A stretch of 64,000 nt of DNA from Hepsetus odoe (Eukaryota; Chordata; Actinopteri; Characiformes; Hepsetidae): assembly GCA_017165825.1 (NCBI GenBank), contig CM029374.1, positions 4,419,486 through 4,483,485 on the forward strand. Reading direction: 5' to 3'. Below the pieces are notes generated by a model, which was given only the letters and a program-made list of their open reading frames with translations, was not told the DNA's origin and did not search any database. This document shows, in pieces, positions 43,641-57,647 of the stretch (within the stretch, counting starts at the first letter, position 1; every line of letters starts with the position of its first letter). A program made the translations under genes and the position numbers.

Positions 43641-46600
43641 GAGGCAGAGGCAGGTAAGAGAGACTCTTCACAGCACATCATGTGTTCATGACTTCTGGCC
43701 TTTTTCTGTCACAGACAGGACGCTAATGTTCTGACTAACGCTGTCCTTCCGACAGGTGTATCTAAAACCTAACCCTAAACCTTCCCTCTCCGCCTTCACC
43801 TTACTGTCTGAGCCTGTCCTCCGACCCAAACATCACTCTACACCCTGAACACTGTACACCCTGAACACTGTACACCCTGAACACTGTACACCCTGAACAC
43901 TCTTCACCCTGAACACTGTACACCCTGAACACTGTACACCCTAAACACTGTACACCCTGAACACTGTTCACCCTGAACACTGTTCACCCTGAACACTGTA
44001 CACCCTGAACACTGTACACCCTGAACACTGTACACCCTGAACACTGTACACCCTGAACACTGTTCACCCTGAACACTGTTCACCCTGAACACTGTTCACC
44101 CTGAACACTCTACACCCTGAACACTCTACACCCTGAACCGACACTGTAACCTAATCCGTAAGTGTGAAGCTACACGCTGAACCTAAACCCTGACAGTAAA
44201 TACTAGGAATGAACCTAAACCCTAACACCTTAACCCTAAACCTTAAGTGTGCACCTAACACCTTAACCCTAAACCTTAAGTGTGCACCTAACACCTTAAC
44301 ACCTTAACCCTAATCCTTAAGTGTGAAGCTACATGCTGACACTAAACCGTAGACGTGAACCTAAACCCTGACACTAATTACTAGGAATGAACCTTAACCC
44401 TAAACCTTAAGTGTGAACCTAAACCCTAACACCTTTACCCTAAAGCCTAGACATGAACCTAAACGCTGACACTAAATACTAGGAATGCACCTAAACCCTA
44501 ACACTTAAACCCTAAACCTTAAGTGTGCAGCTAAACCCTCATTTAAACCTAAACCAAATCTTAACCCCTAAGGTAAAACCTAAACACTAAGTGTGAATTT
44601 CAACCTGAACTAAAACTAAAACCTTAAGTGTGCACCTCAGACCTCAAGTAAAGCCTAAACCCTAGGTGTGAACTTAAACCCTGATGCTAAACCTAAACTA
44701 AAACCTAAACTTTACCTCAAACTTAAGGTGTGAACCTGAACCTTGATACTCAACTCTAAACCTAATTTAAAACCTGAACACTTAACTTTAAACCGACACT
44801 TTAAATGTAAACCTTGACCCTTTATCATAACCCTATTACCTAAACTAAACCCTAATCATAAACCTAAACCTTGACCCTAACTCCTGAACCCTGACCTGAA
44901 CCATTAATCTGTAATCCTAAATCTTAAACCCTATACCCTGCACTCAACCCTATACTCAGTGGGGTGGTTTGGGGGTAATTGGTTGATGGTGGCCTGGTGG
45001 AGCCATACTAGCTTGAGGACTAAGATGTGGTTTAAGGTTTAAGTCCTACGTCCTGCACCACCACCTCAGGGTTCCTGAGAGAGAAAACTCTGGATAAGAG
45101 CGTCTGCTAAACGTCATTAATGTAAACCCTAAACCCCAACACGTCTCTATCCTCCTCGCTGCTTTCTTCCACCTTTTTCTCCATCGGTTCCCCTCCTCCT
45201 CCTCCTGCTCCATCACTTCGCACACCTTTGAAAACTCCTCGTGCGTCGTCTGAAGTTCAAGGCCAAGGCTGAAAAGCTATTTTTGGCTCAGCTGTACAGT
45301 TTCTCCTCAGATGTGCTCAAAGTGAAGTAAAATGACGACTCTGCCCACGGACGCTTTCTACACTGGATGATCATAGGCGTCATTTTTTGGCAGGATTATT
45401 TTTAAACGCTTCCACCTTGTCTCTTTGTATTGCAACCTGATTGTGCTTTTTTTTTCTTTTCTTTTTTTGCTCAGAGCTTGAGTGTTGAGCTGTAGATCTC
45501 TGCATATTTTACATAAAATGATTGGCGAGATTGTCTTTCATTTATTTGCAGTAATAGTCGTCGTCAGAATGCTTATTTCCTCATCTTCTCTTTCTCCTTT
45601 ATAGTCCCGGCTCTGCCCCTTTTTGTCCCCTCTCCTTTCTGTTCTTCTCCCTTTCTTACAGACACGTCTTTCTTCTACCACATCTTCTACACTCTCATTC
45701 CTGCTGGTTAACTCACCAGCCTTCGCTTTCCCTCCTCCTCTGACTCTAGAGTACAGCGGTGCATGAGGCGGGCTGTTTCTGAAGGAAAAACGAAAGGAAG
45801 CAGTCTTTCGCTTATGTTACGACAATGAATTTGTTTGCTGGCAAATGTGTCTTATTTGACTGCGAATTATTTTGATTCATGTTTGATTGAGCATGTTTTA
45901 CTTGCCTTTTTTCTTTGACACGCACACTCACACTCGCTATTTAGTCGTGTCTGCACTATTGTGACCTGTATTGATTGATTGAATCCTTGCGGTATGTTCT
46001 GTTCAACAGCGATAAGAAAGGCTGATGAATTTCTACAGGAAGCGTGTAATATTCTCGGGCTAAAAGGTGGCATTCTGACCGTGTTATAAATAGCCTGCAG
46101 GTTAGGTCTAACTTTCCTCCCTCTGTGTTTGATCGTTTAGATGGCGGTGCACTGCTGCAGCACGTGTTTGAGGGGGACTTTGAGGCGGTACTGCTCAGTC
46201 CCCAGGCGCTGGAGTTACTGGCTGGAGACCCGGAGGAGGGCGAGAGCATCGAGGCTTACGTGGAGAGACGAGTGCTCATGTGCATTGGTAATGCCAGCGA
46301 AGACCAGAAGAGTGACAGGTGAAGATTGTCATCATCCGTTCACAATCAGGACCGCTGAAGCTTTAATAGAAGGTTCACGTGAAACTGGAATATCCAGCTT
46401 AGTTTCAATTGATCAAACATTAATGATACCACAAAGTACCCGGCCATGTTCTTGTTTTCTGATAACAATGACTGCACCCAACTATTTAGACGAAAACTAC
46501 AAGGCTTTAAAGGTTTGATCAAAATTCAGGTTACCTTACTGAGACTTGCTGCGTCAGAAACTAATTTTGGCCCAGGTTATTAACTTTGTGAATTTTGTTG

Positions 46601-47217
46601 AAAATAGGAGCCATATATAAAAACAGATAATCATTTGCCTACCGTATGTATCATTACGCGCCGACGTTAAAGGCATTTTTTTATCATTCATTCAGTTTAA
46701 TTTGATTCACTTGTCCAATCCAGTTTCCGTAATACAGGTTTATGATATGGAAATTGCAAGGTTAGCATCCAGCTTCCAGCATGGAAAGGTACATTTTCAA
46801 GCAGCTCTAGATTGAATGATCATTTGAAACTTGTAAGAGTGATTCAGGTAGCCCGTTCTCTTCTTTTTTGTAAGCTGCTGTGGTAGTCCATGCGTTTCAG
46901 CTTGCTGACTGTATAGAGAATCTATGCTGTTGAAGAGCTGTTCCTATATCATTTCAAATTTGTGCTTGTTGTAAATGTAACACGTTTATAGCTAGATACC
47001 AGTAATCAAAAGCGATAAAGGTCTTGAAAGGTGTGTGAAACTGTGTCTTCAATTTTGCATTCACTGATACAGAATGTAATTAAACATGTAATTGCACGAT
47101 TATTTTGGAAGTGCAAGGGAAACACAAGTAATGGCTCTTTTGCACGATGACTCAAAGTAGACCTGTTTTCCTATTTTTTGAAACATTGAAATAAGGCTTG
47201 GTATCACATCATGGTAT

Positions 47218-47251
<34 letters not shown>

Positions 47252-50200
47252 AGTCATGAATCATTTAGCCCTGCCATGGACTGATGACCTGTCCAGAGTT
47301 TATTTTACTGCCTTTTGCCCATAGATAACTCTGATGGCTCTAACACCCCATGACCCTGGTTTGGATAAGCGGTTCAGATGATGAATGAATGGATGGATGA
47401 ATGAATCAGTTAGTGATTTAGTGAATAAATCTGCCTACCTTTGCTTTTCTTTCATAGAATACACAGTTACATACTTGACTGCATTTTGAAGTGATGCAAC
47501 CTACGAGTTCAGATCATTTTAGAAATAGGACATTTGTTATTCCAGTGGTAAACATGTCTTCAGGTGTATTGTTTACTTGGAGTCATACTACAGGGCTGAT
47601 TTATTAAAAACATTTTCTGTTAGTGCTGTCTTAGCAGTCCTCTTTATAGGACTCTGGTTGAATATAACCAGTACACCCCCCCCCCCCCCCCCCAAACTCT
47701 CTCCCTCGCATTTTTCCACTGCTGTGTCTTGCTGCCATGAATTATTAATTTTTGATAAGCCCAGATTAACATTTCCCTTTCTCCTGTGAATAAAACAGTA
47801 AAATATTGTAAAGTGCAGGCTTCACTTGCACTCTTTCCTTCCTTGTCCTTCTCAAACCTTTTTTTTTCTTCTATTAATCCCTCTCTGTGAAATAATGTTT
47901 TTAAACCTAGCTAATAGGTGTCTGTTCTGAACTGATGTGAGAACAGTTTAGTTGTGTGTTCTTTAAAGTTTAGTGTTAAAGCTTTTGCTAGATCACCATG
48001 AAAAGGCAACTTCTACTCACACCCCGTTAGATTGGACAGTCATTTATTAATATGCTTTGTTAATCAGTCAGTGCAGATTAACTGTCCATCCCTCTCTTGT
48101 CTCCCCTCTTTCTCACCTTTTCTCTCTTCTCTCTGTATTTTGGTTCTGGTCTTTCCTTCTACTTTATTCTACAGCCTTTCATGAGCGAACACAATGAGAT
48201 TCATGGCTTTTCTCCTTTGTTTCACTCGTGTGAATGCCTCAGCACACCATTAATCTCAGAGAAATATGGGGACATTGGGTGTGGGTGCAAGCTTTCAAGT
48301 GTGTGTGTGTGCGCGCGTGCTGGTCAGAAAAAAGGGATGTAAATAACACGACTAAGATTGGCACTCTGAGACGGACATACTGAATTACTACTTTAGGTTG
48401 TTGATGCCAAATCAGAAAATGGTTACTGGAGAGGGTTTAATAATGAAAGCAAATTTTTAGTCGTCCAGTTTAAAACTGAAGATTGCATGAAAAATGAAAA
48501 CAGTGATAATAGAGCATCGGACGTTTAATGAAAAATGACTAGATTTCATATTTATTTCTTGCTTGGTAGTTTAAAAATCATTTCATGAAACCAGTATATT
48601 CAAAGTGCAAAATACTCATTTTATTTTTAGGGTGGCGGTGGTCTAGTGGTAGGGTACTTGCCTACGGACCTCTGGATCAAGAGGTCCAAGGTTCGAATCC
48701 CATCCCTAGCACTACCACCACTGGGTCCCTGAGCAAGACCCTTAACCCTGAGTTGCTCCAGGGAGACTGTCCCTGTAATTAGGAAATGTAAGTCGCTCTG
48801 GATAAGGGCGTCTGCTAAATGCCGTAAATGTAAATGTAAATGTATGCAAGGTACTGTCAACGTGTAAGTAATGTTTTCCTAGCGTATTGGTGCCCCTGAA
48901 TAATTTATGCATTATAGCTTTGATTAATTAAAATGTATGAAAATGAGTACCAATTTCTCATGTTATCTTTCATTAACCAACTATTTCCCTCGCTCCCCTC
49001 CCTCCCTCCCTCCTCCACTGTTTCCAATTTTTCAATGTAGAGAGGTGGCTCTGTTGGCATTGGCGGTAGCGTGTTTAAACCTCTTTGCCCAAACTAACTG
49101 GACAGGACCTCCAGTCAACCTGCACATCTCTGACTTCCTCCCCTCGGCACTCTTGGAGCCCTATTCTGAGGTACTAGGCCAGAAGAAAAACTCTTCATCT
49201 TTTCAATGTTCGCCATATGGGTAATGCATGCTGTGCATTAAAGTAATTTTTTGTCAACATTCATGCCATGTATTTAATCCATGTTGTTTATTTAACTTCC
49301 ACAGAAATATGAATATTTAATATTTATCCTGCACTTGGGAATGTAAATGAGTTTATATTTGTTTTGGGGTTTTTTTCTACAAACCTTTTTCTCCAGAAGT
49401 CACTGGCTGTATGGATTTCATATGGTTATTTTTTTTTGTCAAGTCATTTTTCTGTTCCAGCAAGCATTTCTGCTCTCAGTCCCATCGAATGTACTGTTAT
49501 TGGTCATTTGCCGTCACCCATTCTGACTCCGATAAACCGCTGCAGCACCGTATGTTCGTGAGCACATGAATATTATTGGTGCTACTTATTCATGAGTATC
49601 CGCAGTTTGTATGAGTGAGAGAGGAAATAGAATGGCAGAAAGTGTGCATGATCCCATCTGGTGATACATGGAGTGTGTATGTGACCCCTGGCAGGCCTTT
49701 GCTCAGGATAATGAGGATGTATGGAGGACTGGAGGGAGGACAGGCCATAGGCAGGACCCACACTAATGAAGCCTCTTAGGGCCTCCAATTATACAGAGGT
49801 GAAGACATGCCTCTCTTTGACGCCCTGTGGATCCTTCTGAGCCCGTTGGGACAACCTCTCCAGCTGTGTGTTTGTTTGTGTCTGTGTATAGCTCTCAGGA
49901 GTACACCTATTCTGCTGTCTCACAGCTTTCTGTCCCTGATTTATCTGTCCAATACTTGAGAACGGAGACTCTTGAGGTTATGAATGAACGATACTGCAAA
50001 TTGCAATATGTGTGAGATGTATGCAGGTTTGTGGATTGTGTTTGCTTGTATCTGGCTGCAGTTCGTTGTAACTGAATGTTCCTCTGCCTGTAGCCTGGAG
50101 CCCTGACCTCAGCGTTGTTGTCCAGTCTGTTGTTGGACGGCGAGTCTGTGTACAGCCTGGTGGCCAACCCTCTTCTCCTGCTGCTTGCTAGAGTTCTGCT

Positions 50201-50552
50201 GGTCAACTGTGCTGCAAAGCTGGAAAGCCTAGAGGTGAGCACGTGTGTGTGTGTGTAGAATGTTTATCATATAAATGAATGAATATCTTCATGGAGTGTG
50301 CAAGTAACATAGGGAACAATGTTAAGATTATTTATTTGTACACAATTTTTGTGGAAGTCTGTAACCTTTAACGTGTGTGAGAAGGGAGTCCTTTAAAATG
50401 TATATGAAGCTTGAATGTAACCCTAAACTGTCACGGAACTCATTATTTGGGAAAGTCTTCATTAAAACAGCTGCATATTGCATAGCGGAGTACTAGGCTT
50501 AATCAGTGTTTAAAGATTTCCTTGACTTTATTACCTGCTTTGTGCAATAATT

Positions 50553-50606
<54 letters not shown>

Positions 50607-53600
50607 TTCCTTTGTTAGTGTCCCTGCATTTTTACCTTCACTAGCCTTATTGTTCTTTAATTTATGACTCTTTCTGTGCTTGCTGTAAATCTCACTTTGT
50701 CGATGCACTACTTAGAAACAGGAAGAGAGAGTGAGATGAAAATAATTCAGAAGGCTTTGTAAATACAGCAGTTAATTTATGCCCGTATGTGTGTGTGTAT
50801 AGAGACACATAACTCAAACCCAGGCAGGTAATTAGAATGGAGCTAGTGGTGATGCGGGAAGTCTGGCTTTTTGTCTATTCCATATATGTATTAATCCTTT
50901 GTATTGTTTGGTCTCTTGTGTATAGGCTTATGTCCATTTTTTTTGAGCGTCACAATTACTGAAGCGTTTTATAATGTTGTTTTGGCTTTCTGTATTCTTT
51001 AGGTTTCACAATAAATATACCTTTAGGCTAAGCAGAGTGTCAGCCATTAGCGCCTACAGTGCATAGAAATTACACCACAAAAGATGAGACCTAGGATCTG
51101 GATTAAACAGTGTTTAAGGGCTCATCACCAAGTAAACCAAGACATTTAAATGAACGTTATCTTTGTAATCTTTATGATCCTTAACAAATTTACCTACTGT
51201 GCAGTACCCAAACATTGCTGCTGTTTTTATTCAAGTCACCTCTGTTGTCCCTAGTTGATGACGCTTTTCACTTGAAACGGAAGCTTCAGCGTTTAGCTTA
51301 TTTAGTAGATGTCATTTATATTTTGTATAGTGTCTAATGCATACCAAAAAACCTTTCAGCCTACATTTTCGGGTGTACTGCTTCAAAAAGCACTAAGATT
51401 TCAAGGACTAGACAGTCTATTCTTTTCATAGAAAACTCAGTTGATGAAGTTCTAGGCTCAAAAGCTTGTCTGACGTAAACATGAGAGTGGGGCTTAGCAA
51501 AGGGTCATTTCCATTAACTGACTGTGTACTGAAAATACAGTCGATATGAGCCCAACTTTATTGTACCACGCACATTCAGCTGAGTTGATTCGGCCATTAC
51601 GATGTCAGAACTATGACTTATAGACAGTGAGATACACTTTGAGTGGCATTAGCGCTCCTTTGGTTATAATAGATGGCAGTGGAATGGCTCTCCTGTGGTG
51701 CAGATTTCAATCAGAGATATTTTATTGTTCTACTCACTGTGCAAATGTGTATAAATGAATGATGTACTGAAGACTTCACACGAGAGAGCAAAAAGTCATA
51801 AACCACTTCCCATCAAGGGATGGGAAGAATAAGACATTCAGCCTTGGAGCAATATAGTTTTTGTATTGATCATTTATTTTGTTCTCATTACTGCAGGTTT
51901 ATGCTATATAACCTTGCGTTGTGGTTCCAATGACACTGTGTGGTTCCAATGACACTACGCAGTGTGGCAGTAATGGCTCCCAAATCCCCTGCAGAGCGAT
52001 AAACCCTCTTGCTGTAATCACTGAATTTGTATGTTTGAATTTGTATGAATTTGCATGTGTTCTTAGCCACTAGCTAGACCTAAAACATCTCTCATCTCTA
52101 AATGCAAGTTGTTGCTGTATACAGAGATGTCCTCCACCTATCCTGTCTTTAAATGAATGAAGAGAAATTCATTTGGATTTGAGAATAAAGTGCTCCTCCC
52201 CCAACAAGCAGGCCCTTGGCTCAATTGCCTTTGCACTTAAAAATGTGGGGATGAACAACCCATCTGCATATCGAGTTAAGGTGGTGAGTCCATGGTGGTG
52301 TGTGATGAATACCGATTAAGCTGAACTCCTGATGAATATCCCTCAGTCTGACCAGGGTTCATCCCTGCACGTGCAAGCATTTACAAGAGGAGGCGACATA
52401 AGTCTCTGTGCTTAATCGTTTTTTACAGATTGTTGTTAATGAAAGCCACCAGTGTGCTTGCACACACACACACACACATACATACATACATTTTTATACT
52501 TGTATATTTATAATCTATAGTAATCCAGAATTTGTATAACATGCAGTGTGTTAACATGCAGCTCTTTTTCTTTGTGTCTGTAGCTGCTGCCCTGGTGGAC
52601 GTTACGATATGTTGTCCTGCATCAGCAGATTCTGGAGGAAAGATCCCCACAGCTTTTTAACCTGGCAAAGAGATGCATTGAGAAAGGCAAGGAAACATTT
52701 GTTACATACACATGCATATACATATACTGTAACAGAACTCTCTGTTGCTCTATTCCTATTGTCTGTCTATATTGGACTTATCCAGTTCTTCACAAACTTT
52801 GCTTTTGTTTTTGTTTTTTGTTTCCATTTATTCTTTATGCCTCATGTCTGCTGAAATCTGTTTTTCTTGGAATTTAATGTCATGTCTCATGTTTGAGTTT
52901 GATTGGAGTACCATAGCATGAGCACATTTAACAGTGTTCAGTTTGTCCTTTTGGAGCATATTTATGTTCTTGTGTGAAAAGGGTGGGAATTTTCAGGGAG
53001 GAAAAGATGCGATTTTATGATGCAGTTTGGGCCACGATGAGATATGATTAAGAGATATAAAATTTTAGACAGAGCTTACACATGGCTTTTTTTTTCTGAT
53101 TTGTGAAATGTGACACTTTCGCCTTAGTATGTTCTGTAATGTATACCTTACCATAACCAGCTTTTTGAATCCTTTTTGAAGCCCTAAGAATATATGTGGG
53201 ACAGGAAGTTTCTGCAGTTTTATGCAGTGTCTTGTTTTGTACATCTCACCAGTTTTGACAGCCAAACAAACTACTCCATCTCTCAAATGGTTACCATTAC
53301 TGTTATAAATGGAGTAAATAACAGTCAGTCACCATAGTACATGTTTCCGCAGGGAATATTTGGTTAACTTCATGTTATTCATTTGCCTTTCCCATTAAGC
53401 ATTGCCTTAAAACATGATTTGTTTTCCCTTTATTAAGTTCGGTGGGATTTGATGCTTGGGAAGCAGTAATATCCTTAATATCCTAACCCAACACACAGCT
53501 CTCCACTGAGAGATTGAGGATTTAAGTCATTATTATTCAGACACCCTTCCAAATGTAACTTTTGTTTCCATTTGCCCTTTGCTTTTCATTTTTTTTTTCG

Positions 53601-56600
53601 ATAAAACTGCCTGCAAGTGTATTTGGTTGTATTTTTAATTTTTTTTCCCCCTTGTAAAGTTTGAGAGCACCTGTTAGTTCCTATGCTCAAACACAAGGTG
53701 TATTTTTACCAGTTTTTGGCATGTGATTTGATGAATGTTGACAAGTTGAATAATTTCCACTGCAGCTTGGTAAGACTGAGTTGACACACAGTCTTGTAAC
53801 TGTATGCTCACACTCTAAGCATTGCGAGTATCAAAGCAACTGAAATTCATTTATTTTCAATGCCAGCATTTCTTGACGTTTTGGATGGCGTGAACACAGA
53901 ATGAAGTTAAAGTCATGGTAGTTGAGGTATGATGCATGAAGGCTGCAGGCAGTCTGCATTATGAAGTGCTACAGAACACTACCTTGTAAACTTTAAATCC
54001 GGTTAAACCTTGTTTCGCAGAGGTAATGGAGGAGAGGCTGATGAACGCAGTGTGGGGTTTCCTTATTTCTCTTGTTTTTGTGTAAAAACAGATTGTGGAC
54101 CAAGGTGTCTGAAGTTCTGTGTTCCAGATGTGTTGGTTTCTTAAACAGCCATGTCGGAAGACATGTTTAGTGGAAATCTAGCAATCTAGACTATCTGGTT
54201 TCAAAAGGAAATTGCTGAAACTACTAAAATTAGGTGTCCAACAGATTGTTAAAGCCTTGAAGGATCGTCTTCAAGGAAGAAATGTGGTCCAAAAAAACCC
54301 ATTTAATTACTTTTAGAAGATTGCGTAAATGTTTGGTGAAATTGAAAAATTAGAAGAAATCTACAGTAGAACTCATGGCTATGTTTAATAGTAAAAATAA
54401 ATACACACAATGCAAAAAGAACTCAAGTTGGGACTAAGCAGTTGTGTTGTCTTAAGAAAGCCTCATTGGCTTATTGGAAGAAAAGCATGGGATTTCTGGG
54501 AAGCATTAAGAATGAACTGTGGAGCAATGGAAAATTGATAACATCCGTCTTTCACAATGTAATCAAATGTGTAACTAGTACAGATATTGTAAGCTATGTC
54601 TTACGGTTCTGGGACTTATATGGACGATGCAATCAAGTGTGAAGCATTAGCATTTATATAAGTATATTTCACATTTTAGGAATTTGAATTTCAAGATAAA
54701 TCAACATGTGTTGCTTTTAACCTCTTGATTAATCTTGTAGGTTTAAGCTTGACAGTTATTTCTTAAAAAAAAATAATAAAATAACACCAAATATTGATTT
54801 GATTTAGATTTTTCTTTTGTTCGCTTACTTTGCATTTTGGTAAATTGATAAAAAGAAACAATCGTTATTTATATTTCTGAAATTTTTATTATATTTTTTT
54901 GTTTACAGCATTTTTTCACACCTGCCTAAAACTTTTGCACAGTACTGTATATTGTGCTATATAAAATATATCACAGGTCACATTTAAAGAGAGATTCAGT
55001 CAAAAAAAGCTAATCTAACAAATACAGTATGTATAGTCCATTTACAACTTATTTTTGTAGAATAGTAAGCAACTAAGGATACATAAAAAGTAAAAAAGTT
55101 TCAGATGACTGTTTCTTAAAAATAGAGCTAAAAATTAAACTAAAAAAATATAGATTAGTTCTGCTTCAAGCAGGTTCTCCTGCCTTTTTATAAGTGGTTT
55201 TTAAAGTCGTCAACACTTTATATTCTGGCTCGATGTCCTGCCTGCAACCTTTTTAATCTTTTGAAACAGAGACCAAAAATGAAGTATAACTCGTCTTCAT
55301 CCTCTCTGTGTTTCTGAGGGGTTTGGATGACAAGCTGTGCTTTCCCGTCATTTCTGAGCTGAGCAGTGTCAATAAGTTGAGGATGAACAGTGCAGTGATT
55401 TGACAACAGAGCAGTTCTTGCTCACCAAAACATTTGATCTATGAAAAGAACAGATGAAAGATATGGTCATTGTTTAATTGCCTCTGTTGATCCTTAGACC
55501 TGTGGCTTAGACTTGTTTGACCTACGTGCTCCATCCGCTGACACAGAGGGCTTTTGGCCAGTAATTTTCTACAGTACCACCTACATCTAAGCAATCAATA
55601 GAGCAGCAACGCACTGCTAAATCTGCTGGACTGCTAAATGCGATGCCCAAACATTGATTCCAACTTTTGAGGGACTTTATCACTAAAACAGGTTGCATGA
55701 CTTACTTTCTATTTAATTAAAAGTCATACAATCGATTATAAAATATGTTTGACATTTTAGTGACGGACTTAGCTTCCTATAAAAGTGACCGTTTGACCAT
55801 TTTTCATGCACTTATAAGAAGGTTAGGGAAATTAATTTGAGAAATGGCTTGAGTTATGATGTTATGAATGCAGCCATACTCACCCTAAAAAGTTTGTTCT
55901 TTGTTCTCAGTATGTACTTATCCTGATCTTTTAAATTCAGCTGGATTTAGAGCTGCTGGACATTATCATGAAATTTCATGGTCTTTTATGCATCGTTTTT
56001 CATTCTAATCTATCTCTGACTTTAAATCAATGAAGCATTTTATAAGTAAGTAAATAATAAAGGTGAATTATACTTTAATCAGCCTTTATACACAATGAGT
56101 TACATGGGTGAGCGGATTAAGAGCCAGGTCTTTCATCACTCTACTTAGTAAATGTCAACCTGCACCAGGGGTTTACTGAGGGTAATGGAATGAGAGCCTA
56201 CTAAGGTTTGAAAGACGATAAGAAGGAATTTCGAAGAAAAAGTGCATGTTTGTTTGAATAGCTTCTGTTTTTTAAATAGCAAAATTAGACATTTATCTTC
56301 AATTTTCAAAATTAGAAACACCCAAGCTTGTTAGTTTTTACAAAACAGTATAAGGTAGTGTTTGTTTACTTGTTTTTGTTCATTTTTGTTTACTCCACAA
56401 AATTGAGATCATGTTGTTTTGATCATGTTACCATGCATGTTTTCTCCTACTCTTTCTTTTATTTACTTGAAAGATTTAAAGCTCAGTTTTATTCCAAGTG
56501 TCATCAAAAAAAGTCATTTTTGCTAACAAGAAGTAGCAGCCACACAGGCCTATTAGATGGCTTACGTCGATCTTTCTCAACCAAGCTTTTCTACTCTCAC

Positions 56601-57592
56601 AGTCTTACAGTGTAGCTTCCTCCGGAAAGCTGAATAGCCTTGTCAACATTGGCAGCTATATTAATAATACCGATGTGTGGTGCTGAAACAGATTTTAATC
56701 TCAAAGCAATGTGGCCTTCACATTTGAGGCAATTATCAGAATGAGGATCTCTGAAGGACTCTGTTGTCACATGACTCAGGGTGTACCTTCAAGGCTTCAT
56801 TACTCATTAGATTTGTAGGAGATTTCTTAGATTGAGGTCCTTAAAGAAAGCCTTTGCCATATTTGCTGTATTCTTTTCTTAATGTCAGTGAGACAAACTA
56901 GCATTTTATTTGCAGACCGCTTTGTTCGCTTCTTCATTATTTGTGCATTTATTCTCAAAGGTAAACTTTATTAAGTTTCACAGCTTACTTGTCACATTTT
57001 GAGGCAATAAATGAGAAGTTTCTCTTTTATTATTTACAACAATAAACATTTAGAGCCTTTTTATTTTAGTATTTTCAGTTCTTCTCCTTTTAATCTTTGA
57101 ACTGCAGTATGCATCTGTGAAGACTTCCTCACAAGCGAGAAGCACCGAAACCTGGCCATGCTCTTCCACTTGGAGAGTAGCTATACCTGGCTAACCTACT
57201 ACGAATACCTCAAGGCCAAAGAACACCTGCAGAAAGCCCAGGAGCTCTCAGGACTTGACATCAGCCTGACAGGTAGGCAAAACAATGTTATGTTGAATGT
57301 GTGTCATAATTATACTGATGGATGGATGGCTCAAGATGAGTGGCTGATGAATAGATTTATGAGCAAATGGATGGCGTGGAGAAAGGGGGAGCGGTATTGA
57401 ACGGAGGGGGAAAGGTTTTTGATCGTGCTGTTCTTCACAGGTGCACTTGGGAAGAGAACTCGCTTTCAGGAGAATTTCCTCGCTCAACTCATCCTTGATG
57501 TTAAGAGGAAGGATGACTCACCTGGCCTCAAGTGTGAGAGCAGCCTCTCGCCTGCACCAACGCCCAAAGAACTCCTGCCAAAAGTAAACACA

Positions 57593-57647
<55 letters not shown>

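Larger units (their letters stand above)
43034..46140. other. ttc27 intron 1 (3.1 kb)
   Basis: The first 600 bp belong to the CpG island. Then come a 16-bp minisatellite (43833-44138), degenerate telomere-like repeats (to about 44945), a decayed SINE (44963-45125) and a pyrimidine-rich stretch (about 45140-45720). Confidence 0.85.
46319..49040. other. ttc27 intron 2 (2.7 kb)
   Basis: It is AT-rich. It holds a poly-T run (47219-47246) next to a decayed retroposon tail (47265-47407), a poly-C run (47676-47693) and a family B SINE (48630-48843). No coding sequence was seen. Confidence 0.8.

Noticed and set aside
43833..44138. Regular direct repeats that might suggest a CRISPR array
   Set aside because: Contiguous 16-bp tandem units without spacers, in a vertebrate intron: a minisatellite.
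57273..57440. Possible box C/D snoRNA in the short ttc27 intron (TGATGAA near 57345)
   Set aside because: No paired D box and terminal stem at suitable spacing could be found.
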